DNA of 64,000 nucleotides from Aerococcaceae bacterium zg-1292. Lineage in GTDB: Bacteria; Bacillota; Bacilli; Lactobacillales; Aerococcaceae. Positions 47,501 to 55,812 of the stretch are shown here, one piece after another; positions within the stretch are counted from its first letter, which is position 1, and each line of letters starts with the position of its first letter. A program made the translations under genes and the position numbers. Under the pieces are notes generated by a model. That model worked only from the letters and a program-made list of their open reading frames with translations, was not told the origin of the DNA and searched no databases. Location: assembly GCA_016126655.1 (NCBI GenBank), contig CP065955.1, positions 1,719,001-1,783,000 on the forward strand. The letters run 5' to 3'.

Positions 47501-50500
47501 AATTACTGCTGGTATTTCGTTGCCATCTTCATCTTTAGCTGTTACTGTTGTATCTTCGCCTGCGTTTTTGATGACAATGCCTGTGTCTTGCGACTCATCT
47601 GTTGGATTGACTGGTTTTGCGTCACCTTCAACCGTTGTCTTATCTGACTTGTTATCGTCACGGTCAGCTTCATGTCCATTTACTGGTACTTCGATTTCTT
47701 TCTTACCTTCTGGTAAGTCTGGATCCGTCACGGTTACTGTAATTGGACCATCAACTTGTGTTCCTGGAGTTACTGACACTTTGCCATCTGCTCCAATTAC
47801 TGCTGGTATTCCGTTGCCATCTTCATCCGTAGCTGTTACTTTTGTATCTTCGCCTGCGTTTTTGATGACAATGCCTGTGTCTTGTGACTCATCTGTTGGA
47901 TCGACTGGTTTTGCTTCACCTTCAACCGTTGTCTTATCTGACTTGTTATCGTCACGGTCAGCTTCATGTCCGGTTACTGGTACTGTGATTTCTTTCTTAC
48001 CTTCTGGTAAGTCTGGATCCGTCACGGTTACTGTGATTGGGCCATCAACTTGTGTTCCTGGAGTTACTGACACTTTGCCATCTGCTCCAATTACTGCTGG
48101 TATTTCGTTGCCATCTTCATCTTTAGCTGTTACTTTTGTATCTTCGCCTGCGTTTTTGATGACAATACCTGTGTCTTGTGACTCATCTGTTGGATTGACT
48201 GGTTTTGCGTCACCTTCAACCATTGTCTTATCTGACTTGTTATCGTCACGGTTAGCTTCATGTCCGGTTACTGGTACTGTGATTTCTTTCTTACCTTCTG
48301 GTAAGTCTGAATCCGTCACGGTTACTGTAATTGGACCATCAACTTGTGTTCCTGGAGTTACTGACACTTTGCCATCTGCTCCAATTACTGCTGGTATTTC
48401 GTTGCCATCTTCATCTTTAGCTGTTACTTTTGTATCTTCGCCTGCGTTTTTAATGACAATACCTGTGTCTTGTGGGTCATCTGTTGGATCGACTGGTTTT
48501 GCTTCACCTTCAACCATTGTCTTATCTGACTCGTTATCGTCACGGTCAGCTTCATGTCCGGTTACTGGTACTGTGATTTCTTTCTTACCTTCTGGTAAGT
48601 CTGGATCCGTCACGGTTACTGTGATTGGACCATCAACTTGTGTTCCTGGAGTGACTGACACTTTGCCATCTGCTCCAATTACTGCTGGTATTTCGTTGCC
48701 ATCTTCATCTTTAGCTGTTACTTTTGTATCTTCGCCTGCGTTTTTAATGACAATACCTGTGTCTTGTGGGTCATCTGTTGGATCGACTGGTTTTGCTTCA
48801 CCTTCAACCATTGTCTTATCTGACTCGTTATCGTCACGGTTAGCTTCATGTCCATTTACTGGTACTGTGATTTCTTTCTTACCTTCTGGTAAGTCTGGAT
48901 CCGTCACGGTTACTGTGATTGGACCATCAACTTGTGTTCCTGGAGTGACTGACACTTTGCCATCTGCTCCAATTACTGCTGGTATTTCGTTGCCATCTTC
49001 ATCTTTAGCTGTTACTTTTGTATCTTCGCCTGCGTTTTTGATGACAATGCCTGTGTCTTGTGACTCATCTGTTGGATCGACTGGTTTTGCTTCACCTTCA
49101 ACCGTTGTCTTATCTGACTTGTTATCGTCACGGTCAGCTTCATGTCCGGTTACTGGTACTGTGATTTCTTTCTTACCTTCTGGTAAGTCTGGATCCGTCA
49201 CGGTTACTGTGATTGGGCCATCAACTTGTGTTCCTGGAGTTACTGACACTTTGCCATCTGCTCCAATTACTGCTGGTATTTCGTTGCCATCTTCATCCGT
49301 AGCTGTTACTTTTGTGTCTTCGCCTGCATTTTTAATGACAATACCTGTGTCTTGTGACTCATTTGTTGGATTGACTGGTTTTGCGTCATCTTCAACCGTT
49401 GTCTTATCTGACTCGTTATCGTCACGGTCAGCTTCATGTCCGGTTACTGGTACTGTGATTTCTTTCTTACCTTCTGGTAAGTCTGGATCCGTCACGGTTA
49501 CTGTGATTGGGCCATCAACTTGTGTTCCTGGAGTTACTGACACTTTGCCATCTGCTCCAATTACTGCTGGTATTTCGTTGCCATCTTCATCCGTAGCTGT
49601 TACTTTTGTATCTTCGCCTGCGTTTTTGATGACAATACCTGTGTCTTGTGACTCATCTGTTGGATTGACTGGTTTTGCGTCACCTTCAACCATTGTCTTG
49701 TCTGACTTGTTATCGTCACGGTTAGCTTCATGTCCATTTACTGGTACTTCGATTTCTTTCTTACCTTCTGGCAAGTCTGGATCCGTCACGGTTACTGTAA
49801 TTGGACCATCAACTTGTGTTCCTGGAGTTACTGACACTTTGCCATCTGCTCCAATTACTGCTGGTATTTCGTTGCCATCTTCATCCGTAGCTGTTACTTT
49901 TGTATCTTCGCCTGCGTTTTTGATGACAATACCTGTGTCTTGTGACTCATCTGTTGGATTGACTGGTTTTGCGTCACCTTCAACCATTGTCTTGTCTGAC
50001 TTGTTATCGTCACGGTTAGCTTCATGTCCATTTACTGGTACTGTGATTTCTTTCTTACCTTCTGGTAAGTCTGGATCCGTCACGGTTACTGTAATTGGAC
50101 CATCAACTTTTGTTCCTGGAGTTACATACACTTCTCCATTTTGACCTGACGTTACTGGAACAACTTTACCATCTTCATCCGTAGCTGTTACTTTTGTATC
50201 TTCGCCTGCGTTTTTAATGACAATACCTGTGTCTTGTGACTCATCTGTTGGATTGACTGGTTTTGCGTCACCTTCAACCGTTGTCTTAGGATTACCTATT
50301 GTAATTGGCACTGTAACATCATCATAGGTAGTATCCGGATAAGTAACTCTGACCGTCGCTTCGAATTTACCTGCAGTTTGTCCATCAGGTAATTCGGATA
50401 ATATTTGTCCATCATTAGATGCGTTTGTTATTTTAACAATGCTTAATTCATATGGTTTTCTACGTCTATAATCCACTACGGATACCTTTTCAAAGACTTC

Positions 50501-52402
50501 TTCTTCCGTTACTCCTTCACCATACGGTTTAATAATTTCCTCTGCTTCAGCCGGTTCATAAATTTCATTGTGTGGTCGGTCGTCTTTAATTCGATACAAT
50601 GCAGTTGCTTGTGAGTTAGGGATTAACAATCCATTTTTATCTGTAAAATATGCTGTGAATGGAAAAGTATCACTTTGTAATTGCTCCAAAATTTCTTTAG
50701 GTGCATTTTTTAAATATAAGCGGAAGCCTGTCACAACAGGTTCAGTGGTTATATTGCCGAAATCCACTAATTTATTCATATCCTCATGAGTAACAGAACC
50801 TTTACCTTGATCGTCCAAAGCTAATTTCATAACACTTTTTTGAGAGCGTCCCGAATTTAATGACGCGCCATAGTTTACTTCCCAGTCAATCTTATGTAGC
50901 TCCACCTTTTCAATATAAGGAAGCAATTCAGGAGCAATTTCATAATTATATTGCCATTGACGTGTTGTAGAACCAACACCAGCGATTGGTCCACTAGTAT
51001 TATAGTTCCACAAATGATCCTTTACGTGAGTAAAGTAAACATCTAATTCATTTCCATTAGCCTCAGAAAATCCTGAGTTAGTTCCGGTAAACAACTTTCT
51101 AATATTTTTATCTTGTGATGGATTTTCTTGTGGTAATTCTTTATTAACCATAATATAAGCACTCGCTTCTGTGTCACGTCCATCTCTGTTTGTGATTACG
51201 TTACCCTTATCATCTTTAACATAAGTCCGATAGAATACTTCTTCGCCTTTTAATTCCTCACCAAAAATTTCTCCTATTGTTTTTGTCAACGAAATTTTCC
51301 CAAGTTCAGATGTATGAACCACGGCAATTAAACCACCACGCACTAAGCCTTCCTGTCCTATATGAAACGGAACCTCCCAGATATTTGTTCCTTTAACTCG
51401 AGTGAACGTTCTAATATTTTTATTATCAATATCGGGTGCTGTTATCTCTTTTACATAAGGTGCTATTTTTTCATCTAATTCCATGTTAATGGTATATTTA
51501 CCACTCACTGCTAAGCCGAATAGATAACTATAATTAAAATCAAGTTCTGTTTTATCCGCATCTTTTACTGTATCAATACTATGAATCCGTGTTGCTAACA
51601 TATTCAGTCCGTTGTCTTTTTGACGTCCTGCGTCTGGTTCTAGCTCAGAGAATGAATTATCTTTTGTACCAGTAGCCACATCTTTCGTATCTGTTAGTGC
51701 TGCAGCTCTAAAAGCAACAACTTCTTCTGTTTGTGCTGCTGATTCCAAATTTGCTAACGCTTGTTCAAGTCGAGCGGATAATTCATTATAATTTTGAATG
51801 GCTGAATCAACCTCTACTTGTGTTGTATTTGGGTTTTCGCGCAATGCTACCATCAAACTATATGCTTCTTTAGCTTCTTCTAATAATCTAGCATAATTTT
51901 GATACGCAACTGACTCTGTATCAGTATTTTCAGGAGTCGGTAAATTTAGTGCACGGTCTAGATTTTCTACAATCGTATCAAATTGGTTAAAGTCAGTTTC
52001 ACTATCTTTTTCAACTGTCTCGTCAATTAATTCTTTCGGCGTTTCTTCGCCTTGTACCTCTTCTTCAGCTGGTACTTCCGCTTCTGTAGCTGGCGCTTGC
52101 GTTACTTCTTGAGCAACTGGCTCCACTGCTTTAACCGCTTGAACATCTTTGGAACCTGCTTCATTAGCAACCGGTCCCGCTTCTGTTCCTTCTTCTTCGC
52201 CTGTACTTGTTGTTGTGTCTTGTGTAGTAGCTGCTGGGTCTTCTACTGTTTCAGCATTCGCAATCGCGATATTGCCGGCAAATAAAAGACTAGCAGAGAC
52301 AGCAACTGAAGCCACCCCGACTGATAAACGCTTAATAGCGTATTGATACTTCTTATGACATTCTCTCTCACGTCTTGCTTGGACATTATTTTTTCCTAAC
52401 AT
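44510..52402 (-). CDS. Giant YSIRK/LPxTG surface adhesin with 98-aa repeat stalk (2630 aa)
   Basis: The signal peptide has a YSIRK-like motif (YAIKRLSVGVASVAVS, residues 21-36) with cleavage near ANA (residue 50). A helical segment and the same head domain as the neighbour (about 248-608) follow, then a YPDT-type domain. Next come 17 tandem 98-residue Ig-like repeats (about 705-2372). Each contains an AKPVNPTDESQDTGIVIKN core and a VTPGTQVDGPITVTVTDP strand. Two Rib-type repeats (about 2372-2535), a Pro/Asp/Thr-rich wall region and LPETG at 2593-2597 come last. The last 33 residues are almost identical to the neighbour. The two genes are paralogues sharing head and anchor but with different stalks. 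It probably acts as a wall-anchored adhesin; the ligand is unknown. Confidence 0.93.
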   Translation of the reverse strand: MLGKNNVQARRERECHKKYQYAIKRLSVGVASVAVSASLLFAGNIAIANAETVEDPAATTQDTTTSTGEEEGTEAGPVANEAGSKDVQAVKAVEPVAQEVTQAPATEAEVPAEEEVQGEETPKELIDETVEKDSETDFNQFDTIVENLDRALNLPTPENTDTESVAYQNYARLLEEAKEAYSLMVALRENPNTTQVEVDSAIQNYNELSARLEQALANLESAAQTEEVVAFRAAALTDTKDVATGTKDNSFSELEPDAGRQKDNGLNMLATRIHSIDTVKDADKTELDFNYSYLFGLAVSGKYTINMELDEKIAPYVKEITAPDIDNKNIRTFTRVKGTNIWEVPFHIGQEGLVRGGLIAVVHTSELGKISLTKTIGEIFGEELKGEEVFYRTYVKDDKGNVITNRDGRDTEASAYIMVNKELPQENPSQDKNIRKLFTGTNSGFSEANGNELDVYFTHVKDHLWNYNTSGPIAGVGSTTRQWQYNYEIAPELLPYIEKVELHKIDWEVNYGASLNSGRSQKSVMKLALDDQGKGSVTHEDMNKLVDFGNITTEPVVTGFRLYLKNAPKEILEQLQSDTFPFTAYFTDKNGLLIPNSQATALYRIKDDRPHNEIYEPAEAEEIIKPYGEGVTEEEVFEKVSVVDYRRRKPYELSIVKITNASNDGQILSELPDGQTAGKFEATVRVTYPDTTYDDVTVPITIGNPKTTVEGDAKPVNPTDESQDTGIVIKNAGEDTKVTATDEDGKVVPVTSGQNGEVYVTPGTKVDGPITVTVTDPDLPEGKKEITVPVNGHEANRDDNKSDKTMVEGDAKPVNPTDESQDTGIVIKNAGEDTKVTATDEDGNEIPAVIGADGKVSVTPGTQVDGPITVTVTDPDLPEGKKEIEVPVNGHEANRDDNKSDKTMVEGDAKPVNPTDESQDTGIVIKNAGEDTKVTATDEDGNEIPAVIGADGKVSVTPGTQVDGPITVTVTDPDLPEGKKEITVPVTGHEADRDDNESDKTTVEDDAKPVNPTNESQDTGIVIKNAGEDTKVTATDEDGNEIPAVIGADGKVSVTPGTQVDGPITVTVTDPDLPEGKKEITVPVTGHEADRDDNKSDKTTVEGEAKPVDPTDESQDTGIVIKNAGEDTKVTAKDEDGNEIPAVIGADGKVSVTPGTQVDGPITVTVTDPDLPEGKKEITVPVNGHEANRDDNESDKTMVEGEAKPVDPTDDPQDTGIVIKNAGEDTKVTAKDEDGNEIPAVIGADGKVSVTPGTQVDGPITVTVTDPDLPEGKKEITVPVTGHEADRDDNESDKTMVEGEAKPVDPTDDPQDTGIVIKNAGEDTKVTAKDEDGNEIPAVIGADGKVSVTPGTQVDGPITVTVTDSDLPEGKKEITVPVTGHEANRDDNKSDKTMVEGDAKPVNPTDESQDTGIVIKNAGEDTKVTAKDEDGNEIPAVIGADGKVSVTPGTQVDGPITVTVTDPDLPEGKKEITVPVTGHEADRDDNKSDKTTVEGEAKPVDPTDESQDTGIVIKNAGEDTKVTATDEDGNGIPAVIGADGKVSVTPGTQVDGPITVTVTDPDLPEGKKEIEVPVNGHEADRDDNKSDKTTVEGDAKPVNPTDESQDTGIVIKNAGEDTTVTAKDEDGNEIPAVIGADGKVSVTPGTQVDGPITVTVTDPDLPEGKKEIEVPVNGHEANRDDNKSDKTTVEGDAKPVNPTDESQDTGIVIKNAGEDTKVTAKDEDGNEIPAVIGEGGKVSVTPGTQVDGPITVTVTDPDLPEGKKEITVPVTGHEADRDDNKSDKTMVEGDAKPVNPTDESQDTGIVIKNAGEDTTVTAKDEDGNEIPAVIGEDGKVSVTPGTQVDGPITVTVTDPDLPEGKKEIEVPVNGHEADRDDNESDKTTVEGDAKPVDPTDDPQDTGIVIKNAGEDTKVTATDEDGKVVPVTSGQNGEVYVTPGTKVDGPITVTVTDPDLPEGKKEITVPVTGHEADRDDNKSDKTMVEGDAKPVNPTNESQDTGIVIKNAGEDTKVTATDEDGNEIPAVIGENGKVSVTPGTQVDGPITVTVTDPDLPEGKKEITVPVTGHEADRDDNESDKTMVEGDAKPVNPTDESQDTGIVIKNAGEDTKVTATDEDGNEIPVVIGEAGKVSVTPGTQVDGPITVTVTDPDLPEGKKEIEVPVNGHEADRDDNESDKTMVEGDAKPVNPTDESQDTGIVIKNAGEDTKVTATDEDGNEIPAVIGEDGKVSVTPGTQVDGPITVTVTDPDLPEGKKEITVPVNGHEANRDDNESDKTMVEGDAKPVNPTDESQDTGIVIKNAGEDTKVTATDEDGNEIPAVIGEDGKVSVTPGTQVDGPITVTVTDPDLPEGKKEIEVPVNGHEANRDDNGSKLTLADKHTPVGKEQTVNVGGSVTAEKSIGNFKDLPEGTTAKFETPVDTTKPGTITATVVVSYTDGSEDKVTVTVKVVNPKPGKESTDADKYEPIGQKQTVNVGGGVTAEKSIMNFGKLPKGTKAEFETPIDTTTAGDKTGKVIVTYPDGSVDTIDVIIQVVDSNAGETPKTDDSTDNGSSETPEMPEKPEADDSTDKGMNETPKTDDSQASVPQQMAKAATLPETGESDNTAIFGAAALAILGGLGLLGVKSKKEEEEA
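45287..50290 (-). repeat. Seventeen tandem 294-bp repeats
   Basis: The codons for the KTMVEG/KTTVEG junction recur with an exact 294-bp period; 16 periods separate 45581 from 50285 and one further unit precedes. Units 1 and 13 share a variant cassette (VVPVTSGQNGEVYVTPGTK) while the rest read EIPAVIG. Confidence 0.95.
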
Positions 52403-52437
52403 AGTACGCCTCCTTCAAATAATTATTATCATTCTAA

Positions 52438-52466
52438 TTATAGCGAAAACCATTTATGTAGTCAAA
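52438..52466 (-). promoter_or_regulatory. Promoter of the 2630-aa surface protein gene
   Basis: TTGACT, a 17-nt spacer and TATAAT on the minus strand. AAGGAGG precedes the start codon. Confidence 0.85.
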
Positions 52467-52611
52467 CCAGTTCCATATTTTAATCAAATAATTAATCTTC
52501 AGGTTATTAAAGCGGTTTATCTATTTTTTGACATCACTAAAGTACTGATTCATATGGTATACTATAGGTATTGCTTACTAAACATTAAACTTTGTTAAGA
52601 AAGGAATTTTT

Positions 52612-53541
52612 ATGGCTCAACATACATTACTATTATCCTCAGAAATTATTCAAACAATGCAACAATATTATGCTAAGCAGATGCTTTCCGCTGTGGAATA
52701 TAGCATCTTCCGCGCCAAGAAAAATGGTGTCACCATCACTGCCTACCAAAGTGGTAAAGTATTGTTTCAAGGTGCACGTGCCATACAAGAAGCGCAAAAA
52801 TGGACTGAAGAAGAACTCGATACGTCACCGGCACCAACTAAACCTAATAATAGCACTTCGTCACTACCTGAAAACTTTAGCCAATGGACTATTATTGGCA
52901 GTGATGAAGTCGGAAACGGCAGCTATTTTGGTGCACTAACAGTCTGCGCCGTATATTTACCAGCGGATAAGCAAGATTTGATGAAAGAATTAGGTGTCAA
53001 AGATTCCAAAGCCTTGTCTGACAAACAAATCGTTAATCTTGCCTGGCAAATCAAAGCTAGCGTACCGCATCACTTAACCGTTTGTCCGCCTCATAAATAT
53101 AACGAAGCTAATCAAACACGTAATGCGAATGGTATTAAAGTCGCACTGCATAATTTTACAATTCAAAAGTTAGTCGCCAAGTTATCTGAAGAGGAACAAG
53201 CCAACTTGCAAGGCGTATTAATTGACCAATTCGTTGCTGAGAAAAAATATTATGACCATCTAAAAAAAGAACAACATCCATATACCACCAATGTATATTT
53301 TGAGAAAAAAGGAGAAAGTCATCACTTAGCCGTTGCTTGTGCTTCAATTATTGCTCGTGCTGCTTTTTTAGAGTCACTCGAAACACTTGGCAAGCAGTAT
53401 CACATCGTCTTACCATCCGGAGCGGGCGCTAATGTCGACCATATTGGTGTGCAGCTCGTTAAAAAATACGGTTCCCACATTTTGCCATCCATTGCGAAAA
53501 TGCATTTTGCGAATACGAAAAAAATTATGAACAAATTATAA
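52612..53541 (+). CDS. rnhC: Ribonuclease HIII
   Basis: This 309-aa enzyme cleaves RNA in RNA-DNA hybrids. It has an N-terminal TBP-like domain (to about residue 85) and a type 2 RNase H domain starting WTIIGSDEVGNGSYFGALTVCAVYL, with the catalytic Asp-Glu pair. KELGVKDSKALSD, GVLIDQF and the later FEKKGESHHLAVACASIIARAAFL follow. The GSDEVG form marks RNase HIII and not HII. AAAGGA precedes the ATG, and an extended -10 (TGG-TATACT, 52555-52563) is a candidate promoter. A bidirectional terminator follows. Confidence 0.95.
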   Translation: MAQHTLLLSSEIIQTMQQYYAKQMLSAVEYSIFRAKKNGVTITAYQSGKVLFQGARAIQEAQKWTEEELDTSPAPTKPNNSTSSLPENFSQWTIIGSDEVGNGSYFGALTVCAVYLPADKQDLMKELGVKDSKALSDKQIVNLAWQIKASVPHHLTVCPPHKYNEANQTRNANGIKVALHNFTIQKLVAKLSEEEQANLQGVLIDQFVAEKKYYDHLKKEQHPYTTNVYFEKKGESHHLAVACASIIARAAFLESLETLGKQYHIVLPSGAGANVDHIGVQLVKKYGSHILPSIAKMHFANTKKIMNKL

Positions 53542-53544
53542 AAC

Positions 53545-53590
53545 AGTCGCTCAATATAGTGGATTACTCCCTATATTGAGCGACTATTTG
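53545..53590. terminator. Bidirectional terminator
   Basis: AGTCGCTCAATATAG pairs perfectly with CTATATTGAGCGACT. T-rich tracts lie on both sides, so it can serve rnhC and the convergent 53629 gene. Confidence 0.9.
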
Positions 53591-53628
53591 TACTGTTTGA
53601 ACTCGATACAGATGCCTCCTCACATTCA

Positions 53629-54015
53629 TCAATGCTCGTCGGTCAACACCGATACGACCACACCATTTTTAATCACGACTTTAAATTCACCTTCATTTAC
53701 TGCATAGCGACCATTGCCCAATTCCATCGCCAACCGTCTAGTTTTCTCAGGTAATATTTTTTCGACAATTTCATCACTATCAATACCGAGCACTCGTTCT
53801 AAGTAGCGAATAATCGCATGCTCAGATACGGTAATACCTTTACTTTCTTTCGTTAAACACTCAATTTGCTGGGCTAAACTACGGATATTGGTTTCTTTTA
53901 ATTCAATCTCTTTCTTAATCGCACTCGCTTCAAATCGCAAAGATGTTAACTCTGCCTCTGCATTGGCTTTTAATGTTTGCAGCCGTTTTAGTTCTTCACG
54001 CTTTTTATTGCTCAT
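53629..54015 (-). CDS. Hypothetical protein, coiled coil plus DUF4258-like C-terminus
   Basis: This 128-aa protein has an N-terminal coiled coil (residues about 5-55, rich in Lys, Glu and Leu). Its small C-terminal domain reads VSEHAIIRYLERVLGIDSDEIVEKIL and then NGRYAVNEGEFKVVIKNGVVVSVLT. The latter recalls the HxxxRxxxR region of DUF4258-like or RelE-fold proteins, but I cannot assign it. AAAGGAG precedes the ATG. It stands alone between rnhC and trhP2. Confidence 0.75.
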   Translation of the reverse strand: MSNKKREELKRLQTLKANAEAELTSLRFEASAIKKEIELKETNIRSLAQQIECLTKESKGITVSEHAIIRYLERVLGIDSDEIVEKILPEKTRRLAMELGNGRYAVNEGEFKVVIKNGVVVSVLTDEH

Positions 54016-54232
54016 CTACGTCACTCCTTTCGTCCTTACCGATTGGGTATTTTCGTGTAGCGTCATGATACACAAGAATACCGTACTCTTGATTGCTTCT
54101 ATTTCGTTATCATTATAATAAGAAATTCTTTATCCAAAAGTCAAACATTTTCATTTAAATTTTCCTAAAAATCTAACACGCAAAACAAGGCAACAAGCCC
54201 TATGCTCGTCACCTTTACTTTAATCTTAATTT

Positions 54233-54272
54233 AAAGGTGTTGAAAGCTTCTTTTCGAAAGCCACCAACACCA
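54233..54272 (-). terminator. Terminator of trhP operon
   Basis: GGTGTTG and CAACACC arms with an inner GGCTTTC/GAAGCTT stem, then TTTAAATT on the minus strand. Confidence 0.75.
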
Positions 54273-54290
54273 ACTATTATAAAAACCTTA

Positions 54291-55529
54291 TTATTTACGC
54301 TTACGAATCATATCAAAGCGTTCAACGGGTTGTTGTACTTTAATTTTACAAATCATCATTGCATGAGGTGCCACATCAATCGGCAAATCATCTTCATCCC
54401 ATAATGCGGTTAATTCTTGCTCAAAATGACGCATTCCTGGTCCATAGAACTCAATCGTGTCGCCTACTTTAAAGTTATTACGTTGTTGAATGGTAGCGAT
54501 TTGTGTCTCTGGATCATAGTCCAGTACTTGTCCAACAAAGGCATATTGAGGAATTTTACGGCGTGCACCGAATAATTGTTCATTTTCAGTAGGGGTTGAA
54601 TAGTAAAACCCTGTCGCTAATTCACGTTGTGCGGCTTTCCACAATTCATCAATCCATTCTTGCTTCAACTCATAATTGTCCGGATCAGCACAATACGCGT
54701 CAACGGCTGCTCGGTAAACATTGGAAACAGTGGAGACGTAATGAATGGACTTCATGCGTCCTTCAATCTTCAAGCTGTCCACCCCTGCTTCTACTAAATC
54801 AGGAATGTGATGAATCATTGCTAAGTCAACGGCACTCATAGAGAATTTTTCTTCAATACCTTCTTCACCTGCACCAACCATATTACGTTCGCCACCGAGA
54901 CCGATGTCGAATAGTCCGTATTTCCAACGGCAAGATTGACAACAACCACCACGGTTGGCATCACGGTTTTCCATATGGTTAGATAATACACAGCGTCCTG
55001 AATACGAAATACACATCGCGCCATGGATAAAGGCTTCAATCTCTACATCAACGTGTTCTTGCATATCGTAAATCTCTTGCATCGACACTTCACGCGCTAG
55101 TACCACGCGCTCTAATCCTTCGTCTTTCCAAAACTTTAAGTTTTCGTAATTAGCTGCTGATGCTTGGGTTGATAAATGTATCGGTAACCCTGGCGCTTCT
55201 TCGGCACAAATCTCGATTAAAGCGACATCCGAGACAATCACGGCATCGACACCAATATCACGTAATGTACGGAAAAATTCGCCTGACCCTTTTTCGTCAC
55301 CTTCATGTGTTACCATATTGGCAGCCACGTATACTTTTGCATTGCGTTCATGCGCAAAACGTACAGCTTCAATCATCTCTTCTAATTCAAAATTCCCGGC
55401 ACGACTACGCAATCCATAGGCTTGCCCGCCGATAAATACGGCATCTGCGCCGTAATGAATGGCTGTTTTTAATTTTTCTAATGTTCCACCCGGTGCTAAT
55501 ACTTCCGGTTTTTTTGTTATTGTTCTCAT
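54291..55529 (-). CDS. trhP2: U32-family tRNA hydroxylation protein TrhP2 (YrrO-like)
   Basis: This 412-aa U32 protein is the larger of the pair required for prephenate-dependent formation of 5-hydroxyuridine at the tRNA wobble position in Bacillus (YrrN/YrrO). It begins KPEVLAPGGTLEKLKTAIHYGADAVFIGG. It has the U32 signature EAFIHGAMCISYSGRCVLSNHMENRDANRGGCCQSCRWKYGLFD, with Cys ligands for an iron-sulfur cluster. The start was moved to 55529 (MRTITKKPEV), where AAGGAG lies 9-10 nt upstream; the longer frame translates two hairpin repeats and cannot be real protein. The partner trhP1 lies upstream across a 280-bp spacer made of those repeats. Confidence 0.9.
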   Translation of the reverse strand: MRTITKKPEVLAPGGTLEKLKTAIHYGADAVFIGGQAYGLRSRAGNFELEEMIEAVRFAHERNAKVYVAANMVTHEGDEKGSGEFFRTLRDIGVDAVIVSDVALIEICAEEAPGLPIHLSTQASAANYENLKFWKDEGLERVVLAREVSMQEIYDMQEHVDVEIEAFIHGAMCISYSGRCVLSNHMENRDANRGGCCQSCRWKYGLFDIGLGGERNMVGAGEEGIEEKFSMSAVDLAMIHHIPDLVEAGVDSLKIEGRMKSIHYVSTVSNVYRAAVDAYCADPDNYELKQEWIDELWKAAQRELATGFYYSTPTENEQLFGARRKIPQYAFVGQVLDYDPETQIATIQQRNNFKVGDTIEFYGPGMRHFEQELTALWDEDDLPIDVAPHAMMICKIKVQQPVERFDMIRKRK

Positions 55530-55556
55530 TATTGGTAAACTCCTTGTTTTATTCAC

Positions 55557-55812
55557 TTGCGCTCGCACTATGGGGATTCTGGCTCGCTCGGGCTGCCTCG
55601 ACGTCCACTTCACATTGCTCTTGAAGCGTTGAGGCGCTTCGGCGACCTCTGTTCCAGTGGTTCGAGTCAGAGCGCCCGCGCTCGCACTATGCGGATGCCG
55701 GCTCGCTTGGGTTGACTTGACATCCACTTCAAAAGGCGCCTTTGTGCGCTTCTCGCACGCAGTTGCCTTTCTCCAGTGGTTCAAGTCAGTGCACCCGCGC
55801 TCGCACTATGTT
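55557..55812. repeat. Two hairpin repeats filling the trhP1-trhP2 spacer
   Basis: Copy 1 (about 55575-55693) has GGGC/GCCC outer arms and a GCCTCGA left arm whose right arm reads TCGAGTC, a partial mismatch. Copy 2 (55694-55810) has GGGT/ACCC and TTGACTTGA/TCAAGTCA arms with the GTGCG/CGCAC type loop. The trhP1 stop codon lies just beyond the end of copy 2. Confidence 0.85.

Noticed and set aside
46689-50144. Long open frame (1151 codons) on the plus strand, with a second at 45126-46616
   Set aside because: It is the antisense of the 98-aa repeats. One stop-free antisense frame in a 294-bp unit repeats with the unit. There is no ribosome binding site or plausible protein composition.
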